Origin: Pseudomonas putida
Lineage (GTDB): Bacteria; Pseudomonadota; Gammaproteobacteria; Pseudomonadales; Pseudomonadaceae
DNA: 64,000 bases
Direction: 5' to 3'
Assembly (NCBI RefSeq): GCF_001976065.1
Contig: NZ_MNAH01000006.1
Coordinates: 1-64,000 of the forward strand
The notes under the pieces are model-generated. The model saw nothing but the letters and a program-made list of their open reading frames with translations. It was not told the origin of the DNA and searched no databases. The position numbers and the translations under genes are program-made. The first letter of the stretch is position 1; each line of letters begins with the position of its first letter. Of this stretch, positions 1 through 10,889 are shown one piece after another.

Positions 1-826
<826 letters not shown>

Positions 827-975
827 AAACATCTTTGGGTTTTGAGAAAACCCTAAACTTGGCTCAGCAATCGTTGGTTACATCTTTGATTTCTCGCGGA
901 GTAACTTGTGATGCTGATAATCTGTTGACTAGCAGTCTGACTCCACAAGCACCCACACGAATTGCTTGATTCAGT

Positions 976-986
976 TGTTAAAGAGC
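976..986 (-). promoter_or_regulatory. boxA antitermination signal in rrn leader
   Basis: Reverse complement reads GCTCTTTAACA, the core of the rrn boxA bound by NusB/S10. It lies about 150 nt upstream of mature 16S and downstream of all three promoters, as expected in an rrn leader. The surrounding 827-1022 is untranslated leader that should also contain the RNase III processing stem; no protein gene is credible here. Confidence 0.85.
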
Positions 987-1022
987 GGTTGGTTAAGATC
1001 TTTCGTCTCAACCGAGGCGCGC

Positions 1023-1050
1023 ATTCTACAGCAGCCTCATTTGCTGTCAA
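1023..1050 (-). promoter_or_regulatory. rrn promoter, proximal
   Basis: On the minus strand a TTGACA -35 (1045-1050) and TAGAAT -10 (1023-1028) are separated by 16 bp and followed by a GC-rich discriminator (GCGCGC), which is typical of stringently controlled rRNA promoters. The sequence just upstream (1051-1075) is AT-rich, like an UP element. Confidence 0.85.
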
Positions 1051-1131
1051 GTGATATTTTTCAGAAGTTTTCAAGGAATCCTTAATAACTTCAACCACTT
1101 GCGCCTCAGATCTCTCATCAGCGGGAGGCGA

Positions 1132-1159
1132 ATTCTACAGCGTTACACGCTGCTGTCAA
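1132..1159 (-). promoter_or_regulatory. rrn promoter, middle
   Basis: TTGACA (1154-1159) and TAGAAT (1132-1137) on the minus strand, again with a 16-bp spacer and a GC-rich discriminator. Same design as the proximal promoter about 109 bp downstream. Confidence 0.85.
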
Positions 1160-1277
1160 CACCTCTTTTTCAACTCCCTGCCGGCTTCGATGAACTGAAG
1201 CAAGCCACTGTCGAAAACTGCGTAACTCGTTGTTTACCAAGGAGTTTTCCGTTTCGACTGCGCCGGAAGTGGGGCGA

Positions 1278-1305
1278 ATTATAGGCTTCCAGAATCTGCC
1301 GTCAA
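1278..1305 (-). promoter_or_regulatory. rrn promoter, distal
   Basis: TTGACG (1300-1305) and a perfect TATAAT (1278-1283) on the minus strand, spacer 16 bp, discriminator TCGCCCC. It lies just downstream of the terminator that ends the bau transcript. Confidence 0.8.
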
Positions 1306-1354
1306 CACCTATTTTTCACAAAACTGTCATAGAGCTATCAAAGCCCCAAAAAAC

Positions 1355-1381
1355 AAAAGGCCGACCCGTTGGGTCGGCCTT
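1355..1381 (-). terminator. Intrinsic terminator of the bauA-bauC transcript
   Basis: An 11-bp perfect stem (1357-1367 with 1371-1381, loop GTT) is followed on the minus strand by a T-rich tract (TTTTGTTTTTT). It starts 15 bp after the dehydrogenase stop and separates that transcript from the rrn promoters. The plus side is also T-rich (TTCTTTT), so it may work both ways. Confidence 0.9.
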
Positions 1382-1395
1382 CTTTTCCCTTCTAC

Positions 1396-2889
<1,494 letters not shown>

Positions 2890-2962
2890 GGAAGCTCCTG
2901 GAAAGTTGTCCACAGGCGCGCTCTGATTGGCGCGCCCGTTGTTCATATGTATAGAGGGAGAA

Positions 2963-4312
2963 TCAGTCGATCTTGCCCAGCACTTCGCCGACCGCATCGA
3001 ACAGACGATCCAGGTCCTGCGGCTTGCTGTTGAACGTTGGGCCGAACTGCAGGGTGTCGCCGCCGAAACGCACGTAGAAACCTGCTTTCCACAAGGCCAT
3101 GCCCGCTTCGAACGGACGCACGATGGCGTCGCCGTCACGTGGCGCGATCTGGATCGCACCCGCCAGGCCAAAGTTACGAATATCGATGATGTTCTTGGTG
3201 CCCTTCAGGCCATGCAGCGCGTTTTCGAAATGCGGTGCGACTTCGGCGACGCTCTGTACCAGGTTTTCCTTCTGCAGCAGGTCGAGTGCTGCCAGGCCGG
3301 CGGCGCACGCCACCGGGTGTGCGGAATAGGTGTAGCCGTGGGGGAATTCCACCGCGTATTCAGGAGTCGGCTGATTCATGAACGTCTGGTAGATCTCGGA
3401 GCTGGCAATCACCGCGCCCATCGGGATCGCGCCGTTGGTGACTTGCTTGGCGATGCACATCAGGTCTGGTGTCACGCCGAAGGTGTCCGCCCCGAACATG
3501 TTGCCAGTACGGCCGAAACCGGTAATCACTTCGTCGAATACCAGCAGGATGCTGTGCTGATCGCAGATCTCGCGCAGGCGCTTGAGGTAACCCTGCGGCG
3601 GAACCAGTACACCAGCGGAGCCGGCCATAGGTTCAACGAACACCGCAGCGATGTTCGAAGCATCGTGCAGTTCGATCAGCTTGAGCAGTTCGTCAGCCAA
3701 GGCGATACCGCCCTGCTCCGGCATGCCACGGGAGAACGCGTTGCTCGCCAGCAAGGTGTGTGGCAGGTGATCGACGTCCATCATCGCCTGGCCGAACAGC
3801 TTGCGGTTACCGTTCACGCCACCGAGGCTGGTACCGGCGATGTTCACACCATGGTAGCCACGGGCACGGCCGATCATTTTGGTCTTGGTCGACTGGCCTT
3901 TCAGTCGCCAGTAGGCACGCACCATTTTTACCGCGGTGTCGGCGCATTCGGAACCCGAGTCGGTGAAGAACACGTGGTTCAGGTTACCCGGGGTCAGGTC
4001 GGTGATTTTCTCGGCCAGCTGGAATGACAGCGGGTGACCGTACTGGAAGCCTGGCGAGTAATCGAGGGTGCCCAATTGCTTGGCGACCGCTTCCTGGATT
4101 TCCTTGCGCGTGTGCCCTGCGCCGCAAGTCCACAGACCGGACAGCGAGTCATAGACCCTGCGGCCCTTGTCGTCGATCAGCCAACTGCCCTCAGCCCCGA
4201 CGATCAGGCGCGGATCGCGCTGAAAGTTGCGGTTGGCGGTGTACGGCATCCAGTGGGCATCGAGCTTGAGCTGGCTGGCCAGGGATGTCGGGGCGTTTTC
4301 AGGCAAGTTCAT
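2963..4312 (-). CDS. bauA: beta-alanine (omega-amino acid):pyruvate transaminase
   Basis: A 449-residue class-III PLP aminotransferase. It moves the amino group of beta-alanine or other omega-amino acids to pyruvate, giving a semialdehyde and alanine. Visible features: the N-terminal WMPYTANR segment of omega-transaminases, the substrate loop FTDSGSE near 116-122, the PLP-contacting Asp260 in FDEVITGFGRTG and the Schiff-base Lys289 in CIAKQVTNG. It is the first gene of a leftward unit, with the semialdehyde dehydrogenase that takes its product following. ATG 4312 has a GAGG about 9 nt upstream. Expression is presumably driven by the divergent LysR gene (inference from gene order). Confidence 0.93.
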   Translation of the reverse strand: MNLPENAPTSLASQLKLDAHWMPYTANRNFQRDPRLIVGAEGSWLIDDKGRRVYDSLSGLWTCGAGHTRKEIQEAVAKQLGTLDYSPGFQYGHPLSFQLAEKITDLTPGNLNHVFFTDSGSECADTAVKMVRAYWRLKGQSTKTKMIGRARGYHGVNIAGTSLGGVNGNRKLFGQAMMDVDHLPHTLLASNAFSRGMPEQGGIALADELLKLIELHDASNIAAVFVEPMAGSAGVLVPPQGYLKRLREICDQHSILLVFDEVITGFGRTGNMFGADTFGVTPDLMCIAKQVTNGAIPMGAVIASSEIYQTFMNQPTPEYAVEFPHGYTYSAHPVACAAGLAALDLLQKENLVQSVAEVAPHFENALHGLKGTKNIIDIRNFGLAGAIQIAPRDGDAIVRPFEAGMALWKAGFYVRFGGDTLQFGPTFNSKPQDLDRLFDAVGEVLGKID

Positions 4313-4418
4313 GGGGGCAAACCTCGCAAGGCGATAAGCGGCTTAGGGATTGAAAACCGTTGTTGCAGCTAAATTGCCACGGGGATAAAGTCGGTGAAAT
4401 CCAACTTTTCTAACCTTC

Positions 4419-4433
4419 AGTCAGCCCCTGACT
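4419..4433. promoter_or_regulatory. Candidate LysR-type operator between bauA and bauR
   Basis: A palindrome of two 6-bp arms (AGTCAG / CTGACT, 3-bp spacer) lies in the 139-bp divergent region, 18 bp before bauR. It fits the T-N11-A dyad shape of LysR-family sites and autorepression of the regulator. Assignment to BauR is inference. Confidence 0.4.
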
Positions 4434-4451
4434 AAACTATAGAGTAAGCGC

Positions 4452-5372
4452 ATGTCCAGCCGTCGCCCCGATCCACTGGCGCAAGTCAGCGACTTTGATA
4501 TTCGCCTGCTGCGGATCTTCCGCAGCGTGGTCGAATGCGGCGGCTTCTCCGCGGCAGAAACTGTCCTTGGTATCGGTCGCTCAGCCATCAGTCAGCAAAT
4601 GAGCGATCTCGAACAGCGCCTGGGCTTGCGTCTGTGCCAACGTGGCCGGGCCGGTTTTTCCCTGACCGAAGAAGGTCGTGAGGTTTATCAATCGGCGTTG
4701 CAGCTGTTGAGTGCACTGGAGAGTTTCCGCACCGAGGTCAACGGCCTGCACCAGCACTTGCGCGGTGAGCTGACCATCGGCCTGACGGACAACCTGGTCA
4801 CCCTGCCGCACATGCGCATCACTCACGCCCTGGCGCAATTGAAGGAACGAGGTCCGGACGTGCAGATCCAGATCCGCATGATCGCGCCCAACGAAGTGGA
4901 ACAGGGCGTGCTCGACGGTCGCCTGCATGTCGGCGTGGTGCCGCAGGCCAGTGCGCTGTCGGGGCTGGAGTATCAACCGCTGTATAGCGAGCGCTCGCTG
5001 CTGTATTGCGCAGTGGGCCACCCGCTGTTTTATGTCGATGACAAGCAACTGGACGACGAGCGCCTGAACAGCCAGGACGCCATCGCCCCGACCTTCCGAT
5101 TACCGGCAGACATCCAGGCGCATTATCAGGCGCTCAACTGCACCGCCAGTGCATCGGACCGCGAAGGCATGGCGTTCCTGATCCTGACCGGGCGCTACAT
5201 CGGTTACCTGCCGGACCATTACGCCAGTCTTTGGGTGCAGCAAGGCCGGTTGCGCGCGCTGAAATCTAAAACCCGCTTCTATGATCTCAGCCTGGCATCG
5301 GTGACCCGCAAGGGACGTCGTCCTCATCTGGTACTGGAAAGCTTCCTGGAGAGCCTGGCCGCGACGCGTTGA
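4452..5372 (+). CDS. bauR: LysR-family regulator of beta-alanine catabolism
   Basis: A 306-residue LysR regulator: winged helix-turn-helix at about 15-75 (sequence around ECGGFSAAETVLGIGRSAISQQ), then a periplasmic-binding-like effector domain at about 100-300. It is divergent from bauA with 139 bp between, the classic arrangement of a LysR activator and its target, and the same order as PA0133 and PA0132 (recalled). Likely effector is beta-alanine or a related omega-amino acid (inference). ATG 4452 is used; its ribosome site is weak. Confidence 0.8.
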   Translation: MSSRRPDPLAQVSDFDIRLLRIFRSVVECGGFSAAETVLGIGRSAISQQMSDLEQRLGLRLCQRGRAGFSLTEEGREVYQSALQLLSALESFRTEVNGLHQHLRGELTIGLTDNLVTLPHMRITHALAQLKERGPDVQIQIRMIAPNEVEQGVLDGRLHVGVVPQASALSGLEYQPLYSERSLLYCAVGHPLFYVDDKQLDDERLNSQDAIAPTFRLPADIQAHYQALNCTASASDREGMAFLILTGRYIGYLPDHYASLWVQQGRLRALKSKTRFYDLSLASVTRKGRRPHLVLESFLESLAATR

Positions 5373-5463
5373 CCGTTGTTTTATCCCATCGGGACTTGTC
5401 TGGAGCCAGTGGGTGCGCTATCAACGTCATGCCCTGCAATCCCTCACTTGATCGGAAGTGCCC

Positions 5464-6114
5464 ATGACCTTTGAAGTCCCAGCTCACAGCGGCAAACCCG
5501 CCAGCCGCATTCGTCAGAAGAACGAAGAGACCATCATCAAAGCCGCCGAGGACGAGTTCGCCCGTCACGGGTTCAAGGGCACCAGCATGAACACCATCGC
5601 CTTGAATGCCGGCTTGCCGAAAGCGAACCTGCACTATTACTTCACCAACAAACTGGGTTTGTACGTGGCAGTGCTGAGCAACATCATCGAGTTGTGGGAC
5701 AGCACCTTCAATACCCTCACCGCTGAAGACGACCCAGCCGAAGCCCTGACCCGCTACATCCGCGCCAAGATGGAGTTTTCCCGGCGCCAGCCGCAAGCCT
5801 CCCGAATCTTCGCCATGGAAGTCATCAGCGGCGGCGAATGCCTGACCGAATATTTCAACCAGGACTACCGCACCTGGTTCCAGGGCCGTGCCGCGGTGTT
5901 TCAGGCGTGGATTGACGCTGGCAAAATGGACCCGGTCGACCCGGTGCACCTGATTTTCCTGTTGTGGGGCAGCACCCAGCATTACGCCGACTTCGCCACG
6001 CAGATCTGCCGGGTCAGCGGACGCAGCAAACTGACCAAGCAGGACATGGAAGACGCCGGCAACAACCTGATCCGTATCATTCTCAAAGGCTGCGGCCTGA
6101 CACCCTCTCTCTAA
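5464..6114 (+). CDS. TetR/AcrR-family regulator, RutR (YcdC)-like
   Basis: A 216-residue TetR regulator. The HTH spans about 20-65 (GTSMNTIALNAGLPKANLHYYF), with the TetR hallmark LHYYFxNKxxLY. The C-terminal half resembles the YcdC/RutR ligand domain (acidic IFAMEVISGG, then WFQGRAAVFQAWID). RutR in E. coli senses uracil or thymine. Here the gene precedes a purine importer and deaminases, so a nucleobase ligand is a reasonable inference. I prefer ATG 5464 over the in-frame GTG 5458 because GGAAG lies 5 nt ahead of it. yigZ begins 8 bp after its stop, so the two are probably co-transcribed. Confidence 0.8.
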   Translation: MTFEVPAHSGKPASRIRQKNEETIIKAAEDEFARHGFKGTSMNTIALNAGLPKANLHYYFTNKLGLYVAVLSNIIELWDSTFNTLTAEDDPAEALTRYIRAKMEFSRRQPQASRIFAMEVISGGECLTEYFNQDYRTWFQGRAAVFQAWIDAGKMDPVDPVHLIFLLWGSTQHYADFATQICRVSGRSKLTKQDMEDAGNNLIRIILKGCGLTPSL

Positions 6115-6121
6115 GACCACT

Positions 6122-6703
6122 ATGCCTTTTACCCTCAGCGACTTTTGCGAATACCGCGAAGAGATTCGCAAAAGCCGCTTCATCACCTTGGCCGCGCCGA
6201 TCGGCAGTGCCGCCGAAGCCCAGGCCTTCATCGCCCAACACAGCGATCCGAACGCTACGCACAATTGCTGGGCGTGGAAGCTTGGCGATCAATACCGCAG
6301 TACCGACGACGGTGAGCCAGGCGGCACGGCCGGCCGGCCGATCCTGGCGGCCATCGATGCACAGGACTGTGACCAGGTCGCCGTGCTGGTGATTCGCTGG
6401 TATGGCGGCATTCAACTGGGCACCGGCGGACTGGCCCGGGCCTATGGCGGCGGGGCCAACAAATGCCTGCAAGCGGCGCCGAAGGTTGAGTTGATCAGCC
6501 GGGTGCCGGTGCGGTGCGCCTGTGCGTTCGGTGAGTTGGCGCTGGTCAAGCTTCGGGTCGCGGAACTCGGTGGCCTGGTGGTGCAAGAGGATTTCACGGC
6601 CAATGGCGTTGACTTGCAATTGGCGGTGGGTGCCGGGCAGATCGACACATTGCAAAAGCATTTGGCCGATTTGAGTCGCGGGCGGATTTTGTTGCAGCGT
6701 TGA
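6122..6703 (+). CDS. yigZ: YigZ / IMPACT-family protein
   Basis: A 193-residue UPF0029/IMPACT protein. The family signature is clear: the segment DDGEPGGTAGRP near 61-72, followed by RWYGGIQLGTGGLARAY near 88-104, and a ferredoxin-fold C-terminal domain. The biochemical role of bacterial YigZ is not settled; the eukaryotic relative IMPACT modulates the Gcn2 response. It lies 8 bp after the TetR gene and ahead of a 541-bp gap, and is probably the last gene of that small unit. Confidence 0.88.
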   Translation: MPFTLSDFCEYREEIRKSRFITLAAPIGSAAEAQAFIAQHSDPNATHNCWAWKLGDQYRSTDDGEPGGTAGRPILAAIDAQDCDQVAVLVIRWYGGIQLGTGGLARAYGGGANKCLQAAPKVELISRVPVRCACAFGELALVKLRVAELGGLVVQEDFTANGVDLQLAVGAGQIDTLQKHLADLSRGRILLQR

Positions 6704-7244
6704 AAAAGCAGGCTGCGATCATTTGGGGCATGCGCTTTTTTTGCATATTCCATAGTTGCCCACATCCGCTGTGCACCCGGCTGTGGATAACCTGAGCACA
6801 TAACGCTGTAACCCTTCTGTCATGCGGCTTTGCGGGGTTTGCTCATTTTTCGTCCATTTCGCCCTTCAATCCGTTAAATCCAATTAAAAACAATCAGTTA
6901 GAGCGGTTTAGCACTATTAGGAGATAGCCGCCCTGCCCTTATGCCAGTCCCTTGAGCTTGCGCACAAATACTGTGGAGCAATCTGTGGATAACCCGTTCA
7001 TGGCTGGCGCGGCAGCCTATCCGGCATGGCTTGCCGTCCAGTGCTCATTTTTTGATCAAGAGCCCGCGCGCAAAATCGGAGCCGGCTCAACCGCCCTGCA
7101 CTTATGTGGTGCCCGGTTAACAAGGGCTTTCAGCCTCGTAGCTCGCACAGCGGCCTGGCGCATGGGGGCCAGGCAAATTTCCTGACCTGATGGCCAGAAA
7201 ATTGCTTTATCCACAGGCATGCACTCAATCGAACCGAGCCTGTC
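6704..7244. other. Long intergenic region with three exact DnaA-box nonamers
   Basis: This 541-bp gap separates yigZ from the importer operon. It holds three exact copies of the DnaA box TTATCCACA: 6782-6790 (minus), 6984-6992 (minus) and 7207-7215 (plus). The stretch around 6840-6900 is AT-rich relative to the rest. Upstream of the importer start it also contains an inverted repeat, listed separately. I see no protein gene with credible composition, no tRNA and no known riboswitch fold. It is not oriC: dnaA, dnaN and rpmH are absent. Confidence 0.7.
7178..7201. promoter_or_regulatory. Candidate operator upstream of the purine importer
   Basis: Inverted repeat of two 10-bp arms (TTTCCTGACC, 4-bp spacer, GGCCAGAAAA) with 8 of 10 positions pairing, ending 43 bp before the ATPase start. 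The size suits a TetR dimer. The half-site GGTCAG also appears upstream of the binding-protein gene (14736-14742) and of the adenine deaminase gene (16976-16983). Linking it to the TetR protein at 5464 is inference. Confidence 0.35.
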
Positions 7245-8798
7245 ATGCCCATTGCCGATCCGACGCCCCGCCTGCAACTGAGCAGGATCACTAAACGCTA
7301 CCCCGGCTGCCTGGCCAACGATGCCATCGACCTGACCATCGCACCGGGTGAAATCCACGCCCTGCTCGGCGAAAACGGCGCGGGCAAAAGTACCCTGATG
7401 AAGATCATCTACGGCGTCGTGCACGCCGACGCGGGCGAGATGTTCTGGCATGGACAGCCGGTAACCCTGCGTAACCCGGCCCAGGCTCGCGACTTGGGCA
7501 TCGGCATGGTGTTCCAGCACTTCTCGCTGTTCGAAACCTTGAGCGTGACGCAAAACATCGCACTGGCCATGGGCCCGACGGCAGGCACGCCCCATCAGCT
7601 TGAACGCAGAATTCGTGAAGTGTCGCAACGCTACGGCATGGCGTTGGAGCCGCAGCGACTTGTCCACAGCCTGTCCATTGGCGAGCGGCAACGGGTGGAA
7701 ATCATTCGTTGCCTGATGCAGGACATTCGCCTGTTGATTCTCGACGAACCGACCTCGGTGTTGACGCCTCAGGAGGCCGACGACTTGTTCGTGACCTTGC
7801 GCCGACTGGCCGCCGAGGGTTGCAGCATTCTGTTTATCAGTCACAAACTCGCCGAAGTACGCGCGTTGTGCCACAGCGCCACCGTGTTGCGCGGCGGGCG
7901 AGTGGCCGGGCATTGCACGCCGGCCGAATACTCGGACCGGCAATTGGCGCGCCTGATGGTTGGCGATGCGGCGGAGCTGATCACCGATTACCCGAAAGTG
8001 GCGGGATCCGATGTCTTTTTGCACATACAAGGCTTGTCCTGGCACAACCCGGACCCGTTCGGCTGTTCGCTCACAGCCATCAACCTTGCCGTGCACAGTG
8101 GTGAAATAGTCGGTATCGCCGGTGTCGCCGGCAATGGTCAGGATGAGCTGCTGGCACTGCTCAGCGGTGAAGAACGGCTGGGGCGCAATAACGGTGCAAC
8201 CATCCGTTTCGGCGGCGAACCGGTCGCGCATTTACGTCCCGATGCCCGACGCCAGCGCGGACTGGCCTTCGTCCCCGCCGAACGCCTGGGGCATGGCGCC
8301 GTACCGGACCTGAGTCTGGCGGACAACGCCTTGCTGACCGCCTTCCAGCAAGGGCTGGTGAGCAAGGGCCTGATCCAGCGCGGCAAGGTCCAGGCGCTGG
8401 CGCAAGACATCATCCGCCGCTTCGGGGTCAAGACAGCCGGTACGCAGGCACTGGCCCGCAGCCTTTCCGGCGGTAACTTGCAGAAATTCATCCTGGGTCG
8501 GGAAATTCTTCAACAGCCGAAGTTGCTGGTGGCCGCGCACCCGACCTGGGGCGTGGATGTCGGCGCGGCCGCGACCATTCACCGTGCGTTGATTGTTCTG
8601 CGTGATGCCGGCGCGGCGATCCTGGTGATCTCCGAAGACCTCGACGAATTGTTCCAGATCAGCGACCGCCTTGGGGCCTTGTGCGGCGGACAGCTATCGC
8701 CGCTCAAGGCCACCGTCGACACCCGTCTGACCGATGTCGGTGGCTGGATGGCCGGCCAGTTCGACGCCCCTCAATTATCCGCGTGCGCAACACGTTAA
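7245..8798 (+). CDS. BMP-type ABC importer, tandem ATPase subunit (nucleobase/nucleoside)
   Basis: A 517-residue protein with two fused ABC domains, as in ribose/galactose and BmpA-class nucleoside importers. The first has Walker A GENGAGKST (about 46-54), signature LSIGERQRVE (about 144-153) and Walker B LLILDEPTS (about 164-172). The second lacks a good Walker A (GVAGNGQDE) but has LSGGNLQK, which is normal for this group. Two permease genes follow with little spacing, and the binding protein is 6 kb downstream. Context with 8-oxoguanine and adenine deaminases indicates purine uptake (inference; the substrate cannot be read from the sequence). Confidence 0.88.
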   Translation: MPIADPTPRLQLSRITKRYPGCLANDAIDLTIAPGEIHALLGENGAGKSTLMKIIYGVVHADAGEMFWHGQPVTLRNPAQARDLGIGMVFQHFSLFETLSVTQNIALAMGPTAGTPHQLERRIREVSQRYGMALEPQRLVHSLSIGERQRVEIIRCLMQDIRLLILDEPTSVLTPQEADDLFVTLRRLAAEGCSILFISHKLAEVRALCHSATVLRGGRVAGHCTPAEYSDRQLARLMVGDAAELITDYPKVAGSDVFLHIQGLSWHNPDPFGCSLTAINLAVHSGEIVGIAGVAGNGQDELLALLSGEERLGRNNGATIRFGGEPVAHLRPDARRQRGLAFVPAERLGHGAVPDLSLADNALLTAFQQGLVSKGLIQRGKVQALAQDIIRRFGVKTAGTQALARSLSGGNLQKFILGREILQQPKLLVAAHPTWGVDVGAAATIHRALIVLRDAGAAILVISEDLDELFQISDRLGALCGGQLSPLKATVDTRLTDVGGWMAGQFDAPQLSACATR

Positions 8799-8809
8799 CG
8801 GAGTCTCAC

Positions 8810-9916
8810 ATGCTGCTTTCTCTTGAACCCCGTGGCGAGCAATCGAGCCTGATGCTGTGGTGCTCGCCGCTGTTGGCGGCGATCCTGACCCTGGGCTGTG
8901 GCTCGTTGCTGTTTATCGCATTGGGCCACGATCCGTTGCTGACGTTGCATACGCTGTTGATCGCGCCCATCAGCGACCTTTATGGTCTCTCCGAATGGCT
9001 GGTAAAAACACTGCCGATTCTGCTCTGCGCACTGGGCCTGGCCGTTGCCTACCAGGCGCGAATCTGGAACATCGGCGCCGAAGGCCAGCTGCTGCTCGGC
9101 GCCTTGGCCGGCAGTGCGTTGGCGGTGAACATCATCGAGCTGCAAAGCCGCTGGGCGCTGGCCTTGATCCTGCTGACCGGGACCCTGGCCGGTGCCGCGT
9201 GGGCAGGGTTGACGGCATGGTTGCGCACGCACTTCAACGCCAATGAAATCCTCACCAGCATCATGCTCAATTACATCGCCCTGAACCTGCTGCTTTTCTG
9301 CGTTCACGGCCCGCTGAAAGATCCGCAAGGGTTCAATTTTCCGCAATCGGCGATGTTCGGTGACGCCAGCCGCTTACCGCTGTTGATGGAGGACGGTCGG
9401 GTTCACGCCGGCGTGTATTTCGCCCTGCTCGCGCTGGTAGCGGTGTGGGTGCTGCTGCAAAAAAGCTTTGTCGGATTCCAGATCAAAGTGCTGGGACTGG
9501 ACAAGCGCGCGGCCGGTTTTGTCGGCTTTCGCGAAAAGCGCCTGATCTGGCTGGCGCTGTTGATCAGCGGTGGCCTCGCGGGCCTGGCGGGTGCGTGTGA
9601 AGTGACCGGGCCAATCGGGCAATTGGTACCTCAAGTTTCACCGGGCTACGGCTACGCGGCGATCACCGTGGCGTTTCTCGGTCGGCTGAACCCCCTCGGC
9701 ATTCTGTTCTCCAGCCTGTTGATGGCACTGCTGTACATCGGTGGAGAGAACGCGCAGATGAGCTTGAACCTGCCGCAAGCGATCACCCAATTGTTTCAGG
9801 GAATGATGCTGTTTTTCCTGCTGGCCAGTGATGTGCTGATTCTTTACCGACCCCGCTTGAACCTGAACTGGGCACGCCGTGCGCCCGCCACCGCCGTACA
9901 GGCTGGAGCGCTGTGA
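8810..9916 (+). CDS. BMP-type ABC importer permease 1
   Basis: A 368-residue integral membrane protein with about ten hydrophobic segments and the GAEGQLLLGALAG motif (near 90-102) of the BPD_transp_2 family used for sugars and nucleosides. ATG 8810 is chosen because GGAG lies 7 nt upstream and the longer frame runs back into the ATPase gene with non-protein-like sequence. It follows the ATPase after 11 bp and overlaps the next permease by one base (TGATG), so translation is likely coupled. Confidence 0.88.
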   Translation: MLLSLEPRGEQSSLMLWCSPLLAAILTLGCGSLLFIALGHDPLLTLHTLLIAPISDLYGLSEWLVKTLPILLCALGLAVAYQARIWNIGAEGQLLLGALAGSALAVNIIELQSRWALALILLTGTLAGAAWAGLTAWLRTHFNANEILTSIMLNYIALNLLLFCVHGPLKDPQGFNFPQSAMFGDASRLPLLMEDGRVHAGVYFALLALVAVWVLLQKSFVGFQIKVLGLDKRAAGFVGFREKRLIWLALLISGGLAGLAGACEVTGPIGQLVPQVSPGYGYAAITVAFLGRLNPLGILFSSLLMALLYIGGENAQMSLNLPQAITQLFQGMMLFFLLASDVLILYRPRLNLNWARRAPATAVQAGAL

Positions 9917-10842
9917 TGGATATCGATCTGCTGAGCAACATTTTCTACGCCATGGTTCGCTGCGGTACGCCGTTGCTGCTGGTGGCGCTGGGCGAACTGG
10001 TGTGCGAGAAGAGTGGCGTACTCAATCTGGGCCAGGAAGGCATGATGCTGTTTGGCGCGGTGATTGGTTTCATCATCGCGTTCAGTACCGGCAACCTGTG
10101 GCTTGGCGTCTTGCTGGCGATGCTCGCCGGGATGCTGTTGTCCTCATTGTTTGCCCTGGTGGCGCTGGTCTTCAACGCCAACCAGGTGGCCACCGGGCTG
10201 GCCCTGACGATTTTCGGCGTGGGGCTGTCGAGCTTCGTCGGCGCGGCGTGGGTCGGCAAACCGTTGGCAGGCTTCGAGCCGCTGGCGATCCCTTACTTGA
10301 GCCAGATTCCGCTGATCGGGCGGATGCTGTTTGCCCAGGACTTGCTGGTGTACCTGTCATTCACGCTGTTTGCGCTGGTGACCTGGGTAACGCTGAAAAG
10401 CCGCGTAGGGCTGATCATCCAGGCGGTCGGCGAGAACCCGGATGCTGCCAGTGCCATGGGCTTGCCGGTATTGGCGGTGCGGGCATTGGCGGTGTTGTTC
10501 GGCGGCGCGATGGCCGGGTTGGCCGGCGCGTACCTGTCGCTGGCCTACACACCCATGTGGGCGGAAAACATGAGCGCCGGCCGCGGCTGGATCGCCCTGG
10601 CCCTGGTGGTGTTCGCCAGTTGGCGGGTATGGCGTTTGCTGCTCGGTGCGTATCTGTTCGGGCTCGCCAGCATCCTGCACCTGGTGGCCCAGGGGCTGGG
10701 GCTGGCGATTCCATCGAGTTTGCTGGCGATGCTGCCGTATGTCGCGACCATCGTGGTGCTGGTGCTGCTGTCCCGGGACAGGATACGCACGCGATTGTAT
10801 GCGCCGGTTTCATTGGGGCAGCCGTGGCGGGCTGGGCATTAG
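9916..10842 (+). CDS. BMP-type ABC importer permease 2
   Basis: A 308-residue permease of the same family as the previous gene but shorter. It has the conserved cytoplasmic loop segment KSGVLNLGQEGMMLFGAVIG near 30-50 and a later QAVGENPDAASAMGLPV segment (about 163-180) that contacts the ATPase in this family. ATG 9916 overlaps the stop of permease 1 by one base; an upstream in-frame GTG at 9913 is possible. The two would form a heterodimeric channel. Confidence 0.88.
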   Translation: MDIDLLSNIFYAMVRCGTPLLLVALGELVCEKSGVLNLGQEGMMLFGAVIGFIIAFSTGNLWLGVLLAMLAGMLLSSLFALVALVFNANQVATGLALTIFGVGLSSFVGAAWVGKPLAGFEPLAIPYLSQIPLIGRMLFAQDLLVYLSFTLFALVTWVTLKSRVGLIIQAVGENPDAASAMGLPVLAVRALAVLFGGAMAGLAGAYLSLAYTPMWAENMSAGRGWIALALVVFASWRVWRLLLGAYLFGLASILHLVAQGLGLAIPSSLLAMLPYVATIVVLVLLSRDRIRTRLYAPVSLGQPWRAGH

Positions 10843-10860
10843 TGGTTGTTTGGGTGGGCC

Positions 10861-10889
10861 TCATCGCGTGCAGGCTCGCTCCCACAGGG
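10861..10889. repeat. Degenerate single REP
   Basis: A lone half-element (CATCGCGTGCAGGCTCGCTC followed by CCACAGGG) of the GAGCGAGC/GCTCGCGA REP class, just after the permease stop. No inverted partner is visible nearby. Confidence 0.6.

Noticed and set aside
853..1284. Open frames in the rrn leader and promoter region
   Set aside because: They overlap boxA and three clear rrn promoters; the composition is not protein-like and no ribosome site is seen.
2890..3171. Extended N-terminus of the semialdehyde dehydrogenase
   Set aside because: The extra 94 codons overlap bauA in another frame and are basic and Cys-rich; AGGAG before ATG 2889 marks the true start.
6952..7185. 77-codon open frame upstream of the purine importer
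   Set aside because: No ribosome site; it covers a DnaA box and the candidate operator, and the translation is rich in Arg/Ala without domain features.
6704..7244. Riboswitch or oriC in the long gap
   Set aside because: No purine-riboswitch core sequence could be found, and the dnaA-dnaN-rpmH neighbourhood of Pseudomonas oriC is absent.
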